Of a DNA stretch of 64,000 nt, positions 8,890 through 16,430 are shown in pieces. The notes beneath the pieces are model-generated. The model was not told the origin of the DNA, searched no databases, and saw nothing but the letters and a program-made list of their open reading frames with translations. Position numbers and translations under genes: made by a program. Origin of the DNA: Oscillospiraceae bacterium. GTDB taxonomy: Bacteria; Bacillota; Clostridia; Oscillospirales; Ruminococcaceae. Positions within the stretch are counted from its first letter, which is position 1; the number at the start of each line of letters is the position of its first letter. The stretch lies in assembly GCA_017435565.1 (NCBI GenBank), contig JAFSEU010000004.1, positions 34,323 to 98,322 of the forward strand, written 5' to 3'.

Positions 8890-10140
8890 TTACGTCAAAA
8901 TACATTCTTGATAATTGTACTCAAGTCCGTCTTTGTTGGCACTTTTAAAACTCGTACATAGTTTTTGATAATAACTATTATACACTTCACCGATTTTCAC
9001 TTCTTTTCTCAATAAATCAGAAAAAATCTCGTATGCTCTCATAAAGCACTCAATTGAAAAATCGTCAAATCTAACTTTCTTTGTGCCTAAAGCTTTAGCA
9101 ATATCCTTGTCTGCTAACAATTTAGGATAGTTAACAATCAGACATCCCAAATTGTAGTATCCACTTGCAGCATAATGGTTTTCAACTTTTGCAAAGGAGC
9201 TTATGTAATTTTTCTTTGCATTGTCCAAGTGTTCAATTTTACTTGGAAAATCCTCCTGCGCTAAATTCTCATAAATAATTCCTAATTTTTCATATCCTTC
9301 ATTACTATCCTTTTTTGCTGCTATTTCATAATACTTTTTTGCAGCTTTTAAATAGACCACTTCTTTTTTTATTTTATACTGTTCCATAAAATAATGACCT
9401 GCATTTAATGCGCCATAAATATCTCCTCTGTTACAAGCTTCTTTGAAAAACTGTACTGCATCAGTTTGTCTCAACTTATCTTTATAATATATTTTACCCA
9501 AACTATTGTACGCTTTAGGAAGACCTTTATTTTTAGACTTCTCGTACCATTCTTCAGCATTATTCATACGCTGTTGTTCAGTTAACGACTTACCTATATG
9601 ACCTTTTTCATATCCCCATCCAATAAGCCAATCCGTAATACCGAATTGATCATAGGGATTTACCTTCATATAAATTTCATATGCCTTCTCATCACTTTTT
9701 TCTATAAGTACTTTATCCTTATTCTGAAACCCACATTGATAATAATTACCAAGGATAAGTCCAGCTAATAAATTATTTTTCTCCAGCGCGTCTTCAAGCA
9801 TTTTAATTTTGAGAGGTTCATATATATTTTGGCTTAAAGCCAGCAAAACTAATTTGCCTCCTTCACCGCCTAAAATATTGCAATTGGAATTTGTACAATT
9901 ATTATTTAATGTTTGCAACAATGCATTATTATTATCCTGTAACTGCCTACATGTATTCTTCAAATCAGTAATATAGATTAGCAACAAAATTGACAAACCT
10001 AATACAATAATGATATTACTGCAAATAACCCATATTGGTATGGATAATATGGTGTGAATATCTAAAAGATTTGTTACAACTATAGTTATAACTGTCAGGA
10101 CAAACCAAGAAACTCCTCCAGATACATATTTGTTTTTCAT
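8890..10140 (-). CDS. Membrane protein with Sel1/TPR-like repeats
   Basis: A 416-residue protein. Two hydrophobic segments at residues ~10-30 and ~35-60 suggest membrane anchoring. A short coiled segment follows, then from ~residue 105 a helical solenoid with Sel1-type repeats (for example GLPKAYNSLGKIYYKD, SNEGYEKLGIIYE, ASGYYNLGCLIV). Such repeats mediate protein contacts. GC content is clearly lower than in the neighbouring conjugation genes, which suggests separate acquisition. The ATG follows GCGGAGG. It is flanked by the two 112-bp repeats, and the promoter-like repeat B is 73 bp upstream. Function unknown; a signalling or defence-linked role is possible because a related promoter precedes the SIR2 gene. 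Confidence 0.75.
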   Translation of the reverse strand: MKNKYVSGGVSWFVLTVITIVVTNLLDIHTILSIPIWVICSNIIIVLGLSILLLIYITDLKNTCRQLQDNNNALLQTLNNNCTNSNCNILGGEGGKLVLLALSQNIYEPLKIKMLEDALEKNNLLAGLILGNYYQCGFQNKDKVLIEKSDEKAYEIYMKVNPYDQFGITDWLIGWGYEKGHIGKSLTEQQRMNNAEEWYEKSKNKGLPKAYNSLGKIYYKDKLRQTDAVQFFKEACNRGDIYGALNAGHYFMEQYKIKKEVVYLKAAKKYYEIAAKKDSNEGYEKLGIIYENLAQEDFPSKIEHLDNAKKNYISSFAKVENHYAASGYYNLGCLIVNYPKLLADKDIAKALGTKKVRFDDFSIECFMRAYEIFSDLLRKEVKIGEVYNSYYQKLCTSFKSANKDGLEYNYQECILT

Positions 10141-10212
10141 GATAACTTCCTCCGCATTTTATTACTTGAGAAATATATAACAGAAGATGACATAATTCTC
10201 TGTGCATATCTC

Positions 10213-10324
10213 TCTATTATATATATCGTCAGAAAATGCCAAAATGATTAAAAAAATTTCAGATTCCAAAAAACTTCTCTTTTTTAGACAAAACACGCCC
10301 TATTTTGTTGTGCACAATCACGAC
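10213..10324 (-). repeat. 112-bp direct repeat B, promoter-like
   Basis: Second copy of the 8753-8864 sequence, 73 bp upstream of the Sel1-repeat membrane protein gene on the minus strand. It has the same TATAAT element and AT-rich upstream part. Together the two copies bracket the Sel1 gene, so the gene could also have arrived or been duplicated by recombination between them. Confidence 0.8.
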
Positions 10325-10383
10325 GGAGGTGATGTATATTAACCGCAAATTCTTTTATTAAAGTTTAACAAAGACTTTACTCA

Positions 10384-10587
10384 TCAATTATCAAAATACT
10401 CACTCAAGGTTTGCTCGTCCTTCATATTCTCCGCAAGCGTTTCAAGAATCGTTATTGCTGTATCGATAGTGAAAACGCCCCAATCGCTGTCGGCATCGGC
10501 GTGAAGCTTCAGGTTATATATAACACCGGATAATGACTTTTTATTAAATTTAGCGATATCTTCCTTTTTAGGTGATATAAAAGACAT
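10384..10587 (-). CDS. Small hypothetical protein, 67 aa
   Basis: The chosen ATG at 10,587 follows AAAAAAGGAG at good spacing and gives MSFISPKKEDIAKFNKK. A longer frame to 10,647 exists, but its extra residues run through the terminator at 10,610-10,640, so it is not used. The protein is soluble and acidic at its C-terminus. No family is recognised. It is downstream of the terminated Thr-rich membrane protein gene and upstream of repeat B. Confidence 0.6.
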   Translation of the reverse strand: MSFISPKKEDIAKFNKKSLSGVIYNLKLHADADSDWGVFTIDTAITILETLAENMKDEQTLSEYFDN

Positions 10588-10609
10588 ATATAGCTCCTTT
10601 TTTACACAT

Positions 10610-10640
10610 AAAACGCCCGATATCTCAATCGGGCGTTTTT
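10610..10640. terminator. Bidirectional intrinsic terminator
   Basis: An ACGCCCGAT / ATCGGGCGT stem with a short loop and flanking A and T runs. It ends the type IV secretion operon just after the stop of the 10,640-11,302 gene. Confidence 0.85.
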
Positions 10641-11302
10641 CATTCAACCGTTACCTTCAGTATGCTTTCAATGCTTTCATTCTGCAGAATTGCCACAGCG
10701 GATTCACCGGTGTTTAATGCCGTCAACCTGCCGTTTGCTTCAAGCATGATATACAAATCAGAATCCACAAGATAGGTAATACTGCCTGAACCTCTGACAT
10801 CAAGATAGCTGAGAATATTCACGACATCTCCGACCTTAAGGGTGATTCCGTCCTCATATTCCGACTTTACGGATATACCTTGCGGCGTTGCCGAAGTTGT
10901 ATTCGTTACAGTTGTCGTAGCTGCAGCAGCAGTTGTTGTTGTAACCGATGTTGTCGCCGCTATTGTTGTAGTTTTAACAGGTGTTGTTGTGACTGCTGTG
11001 GTTGTAGTCGTGCTCGATGTTGCAGCACTTGTCGTTTTGACAGTTGTTGTGGTCGCATTTTCTTTTGTGATGATATCGCTGACTCCCTCAGCTGCAGCTT
11101 GCAGCAAAGCAGACGGTTCTTCAGAGCTGTTTTGGCTGTGTCTGAAAACAATAAACGCCGTCAGAAGAATCAACAATACAGTCATCAATATAATAAGCGG
11201 CATTAGTTTTGTGCGCCGCACTTTTTTGGCTTGCTGCAATCGGAATTCCTCGATAAATCGCTTTGTTATCTCGTCCAAGCTCACACCTTCCTTCTGTGAC
11301 AT
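10640..11302 (-). CDS. Thr-rich membrane protein with Ig-like C-terminal domain
   Basis: A 220-residue protein at the end of the secretion operon. Residues ~33-54 are one membrane segment (LMPLIILMTVLLILLTAFIVF region). A Thr/Ala-rich linker spans ~95-143. The C-terminal ~75 residues look like a BIG2-type Ig-like domain (ITLKVGDVVNILSYL, then LTALNTGESAVAIL). The topology suggests a cytoplasmic N-terminus and an exposed C-terminus that could work at the mating surface. Its ATG has no clear ribosome site and lies inside the preceding 11,121-11,534 frame, overlapping by 182 bp, so translation may be coupled or the pair may be a frameshifted single gene. The role is inferred from position only. 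Confidence 0.65.
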   Translation of the reverse strand: MSQKEGVSLDEITKRFIEEFRLQQAKKVRRTKLMPLIILMTVLLILLTAFIVFRHSQNSSEEPSALLQAAAEGVSDIITKENATTTTVKTTSAATSSTTTTTAVTTTPVKTTTIAATTSVTTTTAAAATTTVTNTTSATPQGISVKSEYEDGITLKVGDVVNILSYLDVRGSGSITYLVDSDLYIMLEANGRLTALNTGESAVAILQNESIESILKVTVE

Positions 11303-11534
11303 AATCGCTGAGCTGTGCAGAATCGCTCTCGCTTTCGCTGTTGCCGCCTAAGACTATCGTAGAAATCGCTGACGTTATCACCAAAAACACTGTGACAAGG
11401 ATAGCCACAATTATTATGGGAATAAGCAATATGACAGCAAGCGCTGAAATAATGATTATGACAACCTTTTCTTTGTTTTCACTTTCTGAAAATCTATGCG
11501 CAACTTTTGCGACAATTGATGAAAAATCCGCCAT
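11121..11534 (-). CDS. Short membrane protein after VirB4, possibly a remnant
   Basis: A 137-residue frame that starts at the VirB4 stop (11,534). Residues ~22-62 contain a long hydrophobic stretch with poly-Ile. In related elements the gene after VirB4 encodes a large membrane-anchored cell-wall hydrolase (lysozyme plus NlpC/CHAP). Here only the membrane anchor is seen, and the last ~60 residues overlap the next gene in another frame. I infer a truncated or frameshifted hydrolase gene whose catalytic part was replaced by the Thr-rich Ig-like protein. The overlap zone could be coding in only one of the two frames. Confidence 0.5.
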   Translation of the reverse strand: MADFSSIVAKVAHRFSESENKEKVVIIIISALAVILLIPIIIVAILVTVFLVITSAISTIVLGGNSESESDSAQLSDYVTEGRCELGRDNKAIYRGIPIAASQKSAAHKTNAAYYIDDCIVDSSDGVYCFQTQPKQL

Positions 11535-13882
11535 TAACCGTCACCGCCGTTTCCGAACAGCTCAGCTTCATATGAAAGCTTATCTATTTTGACGTGATAA
11601 GCTGACTCATTGGAACGCTTGTATAAGCATTCACCTCGGCGCAGATTCTTCATACATTCGTTTTCGCCCGATGTCAGCTGCAGAATTTTAATCATCTCAT
11701 GAATATCAAGCTGTCCGGGATTGAGCAGAAATTTGTGTGCCGGTGCATTGAAAAGGCTTGATGTTTCGTGAACTATCTGAGCGTCAAGTACATCGTTTAC
11801 CTGCTGTGTCGCCATCCCCATCAAGCCCTTGAATTTTCGGAACTGCTTGATGAATTCATTGCAGTAACGCACAATAATCGGATTATGCTTGTTGACAAGC
11901 ATATACAGCTCGTCAATCGCAAACAGATAATACTTTTCCCTTGCTGTGATTCTGTTCCAAATCCACGTCATTATGTTGAATACCATAGCCTGGCTTCTGT
12001 CCTTGGATCCTGCAAGCAAGCTTTGCAGCTCAAACACAATAAAGTCGGCATTTTCAATATTTGTGTGACCGTTAAAAAGGTATGAAAGCGAACCGTTTGC
12101 AACATCATCAAGAAGTAAAAGCAGCGATTTGCGCACGTCCATAGGTACAAGGCAGTTTTCAGCCGATTCATACGATTTTTCAATTTCCGAATACAAATTT
12201 GAGAATGTGGGAAAATCCTTCGCAGTCAATCTTGATATATCCGACGATTCATTGATACCGCACACAGCATACGCTCGCTTTGCATAGAAGCCAAGACTGT
12301 CGATTTCCTCTCTTGTGATTTTCGGAAACAGTACGGAAAAGAAGTCCTTGAGCCAAGACAAATGCTGCCAATATGCCGCATCTTGTCTGAAGGATTCCAA
12401 GTCGCTCGCTTCATCTTCCGAATCAACAAGCTTGCGGATGTCAAACGGATTGATTTTCACCTTGCCCTGAGCACAATCGATAACGCTGCCGCCTAATGTC
12501 TTGAACATATGTGAATATTCGTTGTTGGGCGAAAGGCAAAAAACGCCTACGTTGCAGAAATGCAGCATTGATATTATCTTTTTCATAAGATGCGACTTTC
12601 CGTATCCTGTTTCGCCCGTGATGATGAAATGACCGTTTGTGATGAACTCGTCACGCTTTAAAAAATCGATGAACATATCGCCGCCGTCGATGGTATTGCC
12701 CAATGGTATGCCGTGCGAATCGTTATGCGAAGAATAATCAAACGGATACAGCCACGCCAATGTACCCGACGGCATATTATTTGCGCTCTGCGAAAACAGA
12801 GTCTTTGAGTGCAGAGGGTTAACTGCAAAAAAGCCTTCCTTTTGTTCAAAGTTCAGTTGCTCGGTTGTAATACCGTGTCTGCCAAGCAAGGATACAACCC
12901 TTGCCTGCAGCTCCTTTAGCTTACTTAAAGAAGCGGCACTTAGCTCAATGAAAATATTGACATAGTACATACGTTCTGAATTTGTGCTGAGATTCTGATA
13001 AAATGCCGTTATTGTCTTGTAATCCTCACTTGCTTTAAGCGAACGGGTTTCCTTGCTGTCAAAAATGCTTGTTTTGCGGTTTCGCAGCTGTTTGTCAACC
13101 ATCAAATTCAGGTCGCCCTCGGACATCTGCCACAGCTGCATTGATATGCTTGTGCCTTTGACCTTGAAAAGCTGCGACAGCATACACTTAGCAGCAATTC
13201 GTCCCGGAAAATTCTTTATAAGGATTATTCTTCGGAAGAAGTCACTTTGCGTAATATTGCTGTTCTGAAAAGCTATTCTGCGTGGAGTAAGCCTTTTGGT
13301 GAGGGCGTTTCCGATATATTCGCCAAGGCTCTCCTTATCATAACGTTCGCTGTAAATTTCTGATATTGCATTATCAAATGACGGCACATCGAAATCAACA
13401 TATTCGTGGAGAAAATAATTCCTCAGAAGATTGGCAATTTCGCAACGCTGTGCTTTGTGAAACACAAAGCCATTTACGTTAAGCTGAATTTCAAAATCAG
13501 CAGCCATACTTTCCGAGTCGGTACAAAGAGTAAAATAATACGCACGGTGTACACTTGCGCCTTTAAGGGATGCATTATCAATCAGCTGCAGCAACTGACT
13601 GCGCATAAATTCAAGCTCATTGGCACATTGCATATTTTCAAAATAGCTGCGGTTTTCGTTAAGATTTTCAAACTTGTCGGTAGCAAATATGCTGAATCTG
13701 CATTTGTGGTCAAGCCCATCAAGCAGATTCTGAAAGCGTTTGATGACAATATCCTTCTCGCTCTGCTGCATTATAGACAGATTAGGGGGACTTATTCGGT
13801 AAAAATATACGCTTTTTCCGCTTGTAAGCACAGCGCTGTCTTCTTTAATAACAAAGCCCCCAAGCTCGCTTTGTATATTCAT
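11534..13882 (-). CDS. virB4: VirB4-type conjugation ATPase
   Basis: A 782-residue ATPase that should power assembly or substrate transfer in the conjugative type IV secretion system at the inner face of the membrane. Walker A is GETGYGKSHLMKK (about residue 425) and Walker B is YLFAIDELYMLVN (about residue 655), with a later ATQQVND segment typical of the VirB4/TraE family. Length fits the family. Its ATG overlaps the stop of the VirB3-like gene, and the next gene starts at its own stop, so the block is tightly coupled. Confidence 0.92.
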   Translation of the reverse strand: MNIQSELGGFVIKEDSAVLTSGKSVYFYRISPPNLSIMQQSEKDIVIKRFQNLLDGLDHKCRFSIFATDKFENLNENRSYFENMQCANELEFMRSQLLQLIDNASLKGASVHRAYYFTLCTDSESMAADFEIQLNVNGFVFHKAQRCEIANLLRNYFLHEYVDFDVPSFDNAISEIYSERYDKESLGEYIGNALTKRLTPRRIAFQNSNITQSDFFRRIILIKNFPGRIAAKCMLSQLFKVKGTSISMQLWQMSEGDLNLMVDKQLRNRKTSIFDSKETRSLKASEDYKTITAFYQNLSTNSERMYYVNIFIELSAASLSKLKELQARVVSLLGRHGITTEQLNFEQKEGFFAVNPLHSKTLFSQSANNMPSGTLAWLYPFDYSSHNDSHGIPLGNTIDGGDMFIDFLKRDEFITNGHFIITGETGYGKSHLMKKIISMLHFCNVGVFCLSPNNEYSHMFKTLGGSVIDCAQGKVKINPFDIRKLVDSEDEASDLESFRQDAAYWQHLSWLKDFFSVLFPKITREEIDSLGFYAKRAYAVCGINESSDISRLTAKDFPTFSNLYSEIEKSYESAENCLVPMDVRKSLLLLLDDVANGSLSYLFNGHTNIENADFIVFELQSLLAGSKDRSQAMVFNIMTWIWNRITAREKYYLFAIDELYMLVNKHNPIIVRYCNEFIKQFRKFKGLMGMATQQVNDVLDAQIVHETSSLFNAPAHKFLLNPGQLDIHEMIKILQLTSGENECMKNLRRGECLYKRSNESAYHVKIDKLSYEAELFGNGGDG

Positions 13883-14160
13883 CTGCTTTCATCCTTTCTG
13901 TTATCAAGAGTTTCAAGTGTTTGGCTTGATGTGCAGTAGTTGAGTAATTTACGGCAGTATTGCGACAGACAGGGTATATTTTCACTCGGGCGGAGCTGAA
14001 ACACAGCTACCATAGCCATTACAAACAGCGGCGGCCGTGATTTTGCCATTACTGCAAGCATGAACAACGCCGCCATAACCATAAGCTCAGGGACAGTGAA
14101 ACATATCAGTATATACGGTTGATTAAGCTTCGGCGGACATATTCTGTATTTATCTTCCAT
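13879..14160 (-). CDS. VirB3/PrgI-like small conjugation membrane protein
   Basis: A 93-residue protein with a short N-terminal cytoplasmic part containing Pro residues (ICPPKLNQPY), two close hydrophobic segments (~25-42 and ~44-55) and a polar tail. This layout and its place directly before VirB4 fit VirB3/TraL/PrgI-type proteins, which partner VirB4. The sequence match is not strong enough to choose between these names. The stop overlaps the VirB4 start. Confidence 0.65.
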   Translation of the reverse strand: MEDKYRICPPKLNQPYILICFTVPELMVMAALFMLAVMAKSRPPLFVMAMVAVFQLRPSENIPCLSQYCRKLLNYCTSSQTLETLDNRKDESR

Positions 14161-14165
14161 AATAG

Positions 14166-15104
14166 TTACCTCATAAGTGATTTAATATAGAACCCTGTTG
14201 ACGCTGCACTCTGAACTGTTGAAAGCACATCTCTGTTTCCTACCGAATACCCGAAACGGTTCAGAATTTTAGGAACGCTGAAGGTACCGAATATCAATCC
14301 AATCCCGATATAGAAATCAACCGATGTAATCAGCGGATTTGACAGCACAAGTGAAGTTCCGCCAAAAAACAGCATATATTGAAAAAACGTTGTTGCGCAG
14401 ATTGCAACAAGCTGACGCAGCCATTCGCCCATTTTTGTAGTATCGCCCCTGACAGTATCTGGTATATAGAACATAGCGGACATCAAATGCACAAGCGTTG
14501 TGGCTTGTCTCGATAAAAACACTCCCATAAACACAATTGTTGCTATGAGCAGTACCGTAAACATTATGATATATATAAGTATTGCAAACTCGATGCCTTC
14601 AGTGTTCCAATTATCCATATTCGACGTATCAATGTCAGATATAGTAACCGTACTGAGAATATAAAGCACTTCCTTGCAGAAGGGCACAGGCAAGGTCTGC
14701 GAGAATCGAGCAAACATAAATCCAACCGCAAAGCCCTTAAATACATTTATCCAGGCAACACTTTTTCCTGCGGTGATTTCCTGCGTACAGTCAAATATCA
14801 GAAATACAACGCTTGCCGCAAAAATCCCGCTGCAGCAAAATTGGCTGAAATCGAGAAATGCCAACACGAGCGTATTATCCCAGAATTCTTCTGTCAGTGA
14901 ATTATTAACAAGAGTAATAAGCTCAGTATAACCGCTGATGAGATTATCGGCAATCCACTCAGTGATATATTCCATTATGTCTCTGACCATATCACCCGTG
15001 ATATCTTCAATCCACTCGTTTATGTCATCAACTATATCGGAGAATATAACACCTGTCAGAAATTGCGGACGAATCAGCATAAATGCAAATATAATATCAG
15101 GCAT
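14166..15104 (-). CDS. VirB6/TrbL-like polytopic conjugation protein
   Basis: A 312-residue membrane protein with an amphipathic N-terminus (INEWIEDITGDMVRDIMEYI) followed by about five to six hydrophobic segments between residues ~75 and ~290. This is the pattern of VirB6/TrbL channel proteins of Gram-positive conjugative elements. It lies between the pilin-like gene and the VirB3-like gene and has an AGGTG ribosome site. The likely role is the transmembrane channel of the mating apparatus. Confidence 0.75.
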   Translation of the reverse strand: MPDIIFAFMLIRPQFLTGVIFSDIVDDINEWIEDITGDMVRDIMEYITEWIADNLISGYTELITLVNNSLTEEFWDNTLVLAFLDFSQFCCSGIFAASVVFLIFDCTQEITAGKSVAWINVFKGFAVGFMFARFSQTLPVPFCKEVLYILSTVTISDIDTSNMDNWNTEGIEFAILIYIIMFTVLLIATIVFMGVFLSRQATTLVHLMSAMFYIPDTVRGDTTKMGEWLRQLVAICATTFFQYMLFFGGTSLVLSNPLITSVDFYIGIGLIFGTFSVPKILNRFGYSVGNRDVLSTVQSAASTGFYIKSLMR

Positions 15105-15128
15105 TGTTCACACCTACCTTGCGATTTT

Positions 15129-15461
15129 TTACCAACCGATGAGCGCCCATCCCCAAGAACTCCACGTCTGCAGCAACGCTAAAAGCACAAGCATTACTAC
15201 TGCCAACATAATCGTATTTCTTACATCATCGCCTTGGTGCTTTTTGAAGCCTGCAATGACAAGAAATATCAGAAATGCTACGACAGCCAACCCCGAACCT
15301 ATGGGAACTACAAAAGTATCAACTGTCGCCTTTATTGCGCTTTGTGATTCATTCTTTGCCGTATTTAGCCCCTGCGATATGCCTGAGCTTGCCCCCACAC
15401 TCAACGCAAGCGAATACGCCGCCAAAACAGCGCTTGCAATTTTGGTTTTAATCCTTTTCAT
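15129..15461 (-). CDS. VirB2/Maff2-like small membrane protein
   Basis: A 110-residue protein with an N-terminal signal-like segment (residues ~8-28), a hydrophobic segment at ~52-70 (VVPIGSGLAVVAFLIFLVIAG) and another at ~80-98. This is the shape of VirB2/TrbC pilin-like or Maff2 proteins at this place in Clostridia conjugative elements. It has a strong AAGGAGG ribosome site, and a 15-bp gap follows the Toprim gene. Confidence 0.7.
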   Translation of the reverse strand: MKRIKTKIASAVLAAYSLALSVGASSGISQGLNTAKNESQSAIKATVDTFVVPIGSGLAVVAFLIFLVIAGFKKHQGDDVRNTIMLAVVMLVLLALLQTWSSWGWALIGW

Positions 15462-15476
15462 ATAAAAAATCCTCCT

Positions 15477-16430
15477 TTATGTATTTTGAAGCTGCAGATT
15501 TGTTTTCTGCAAATCCTCGTTAAAGTCCTTATGCATTGGCTTTATTACCTCGATTTCATACTTATCCTTAAGCTCGCTCAATATGTTTTGCGTTCTTTGC
15601 TGTCCCTTTTCATCATTGTCAAGACACATATATATTTTCCGAATTCTGCCTGCGCTTTGCGAAAGGTACGCATGCAGAGATATTGCGGATACACCGCACA
15701 ATGCAATATAGTCCGAGGTCAAAAAAGAAACGCCTTTTAAGTCCATAAAGGACATTATCGACATAACGTCAATAATGCCCTCACAGACAAAAAGCGTGTC
15801 GGAATTGTTATCAATTGTAAATCCTACGTTGTAGTCACTGCCGGGTACTATTCCTTTGAACTTTGATGTAGTTGCCGAGCCTCGTTTGAATGCAAACGCA
15901 GGGTATTTGCGCTGCTCATCATAATAGCTGACAAACACACAGCTGTGATACTCCGCATCCTCGTAAACACGTCTGTGATTTACAAACCAACTGACAACTG
16001 ATTTTTGTATCTTTCTTGTTTTGTGAAGATAAGCAAAAACCCTGCGGCACTTTCCGGGAGCTTTGGGCGGCAGCTTCAGGGTTGTCTTGGTATCCGTCCT
16101 TTGCTCACGCTTAGGTGCGGTTCTTAATACCGAAGCGTTTTTTCCTGCAAGATATGTCTTGCGGATATCGGAAACAGCAGTATTAAAATCGCAATCATAC
16201 AGCCACATATACAAATCTATGCAGCTGCCGCCAATGCTTTGCGAATGACGGTACCAAAGGTTCTTTTCATCATTGATTCTGATGCTGTCATTCTCAGCAA
16301 GCGTATATTCGCCCCTTGACTTTGAAACGCACCTGACTGTCTTGTTTGCGTTTCGTGCGATATCAAGGCATTTGACGTTCGCTTTGATATATTCGCACAT
16401 AGAAATATAGTCATTCTGACGGTCGCTCAT
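15477..16430 (-). CDS. DUF3991/Toprim domain protein (primase-like)
   Basis: A 317-residue protein. The N-terminal half has the DUF3991-like zinc-ribbon-free region (LWYRHSQSIGGSCIDLYMW). The C-terminal half has a Toprim domain: the glutamate motif FVCEGIIDVMSI (about residue 215) and the acidic motif IYMCLDNDEKGQQR (about residue 277). Toprim proteins of this kind in conjugative elements are thought to act as primases for the transferred strand. The ATG overlaps the stop of the adhesin gene (TAATG), so the two are translationally coupled. Confidence 0.85.
   Translation of the reverse strand: MSDRQNDYISMCEYIKANVKCLDIARNANKTVRCVSKSRGEYTLAENDSIRINDEKNLWYRHSQSIGGSCIDLYMWLYDCDFNTAVSDIRKTYLAGKNASVLRTAPKREQRTDTKTTLKLPPKAPGKCRRVFAYLHKTRKIQKSVVSWFVNHRRVYEDAEYHSCVFVSYYDEQRKYPAFAFKRGSATTSKFKGIVPGSDYNVGFTIDNNSDTLFVCEGIIDVMSIMSFMDLKGVSFLTSDYIALCGVSAISLHAYLSQSAGRIRKIYMCLDNDEKGQQRTQNILSELKDKYEIEVIKPMHKDFNEDLQKTNLQLQNT

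Noticed and set aside
10842..11351. Plus-strand frames rich in Val or Cys/Arg opposite the Thr-rich linkers (also 20,156-20,720 and 26,691-26,873)
   Set aside because: They are mirror readings of Thr repeat codons, have no ribosome sites and no family match.
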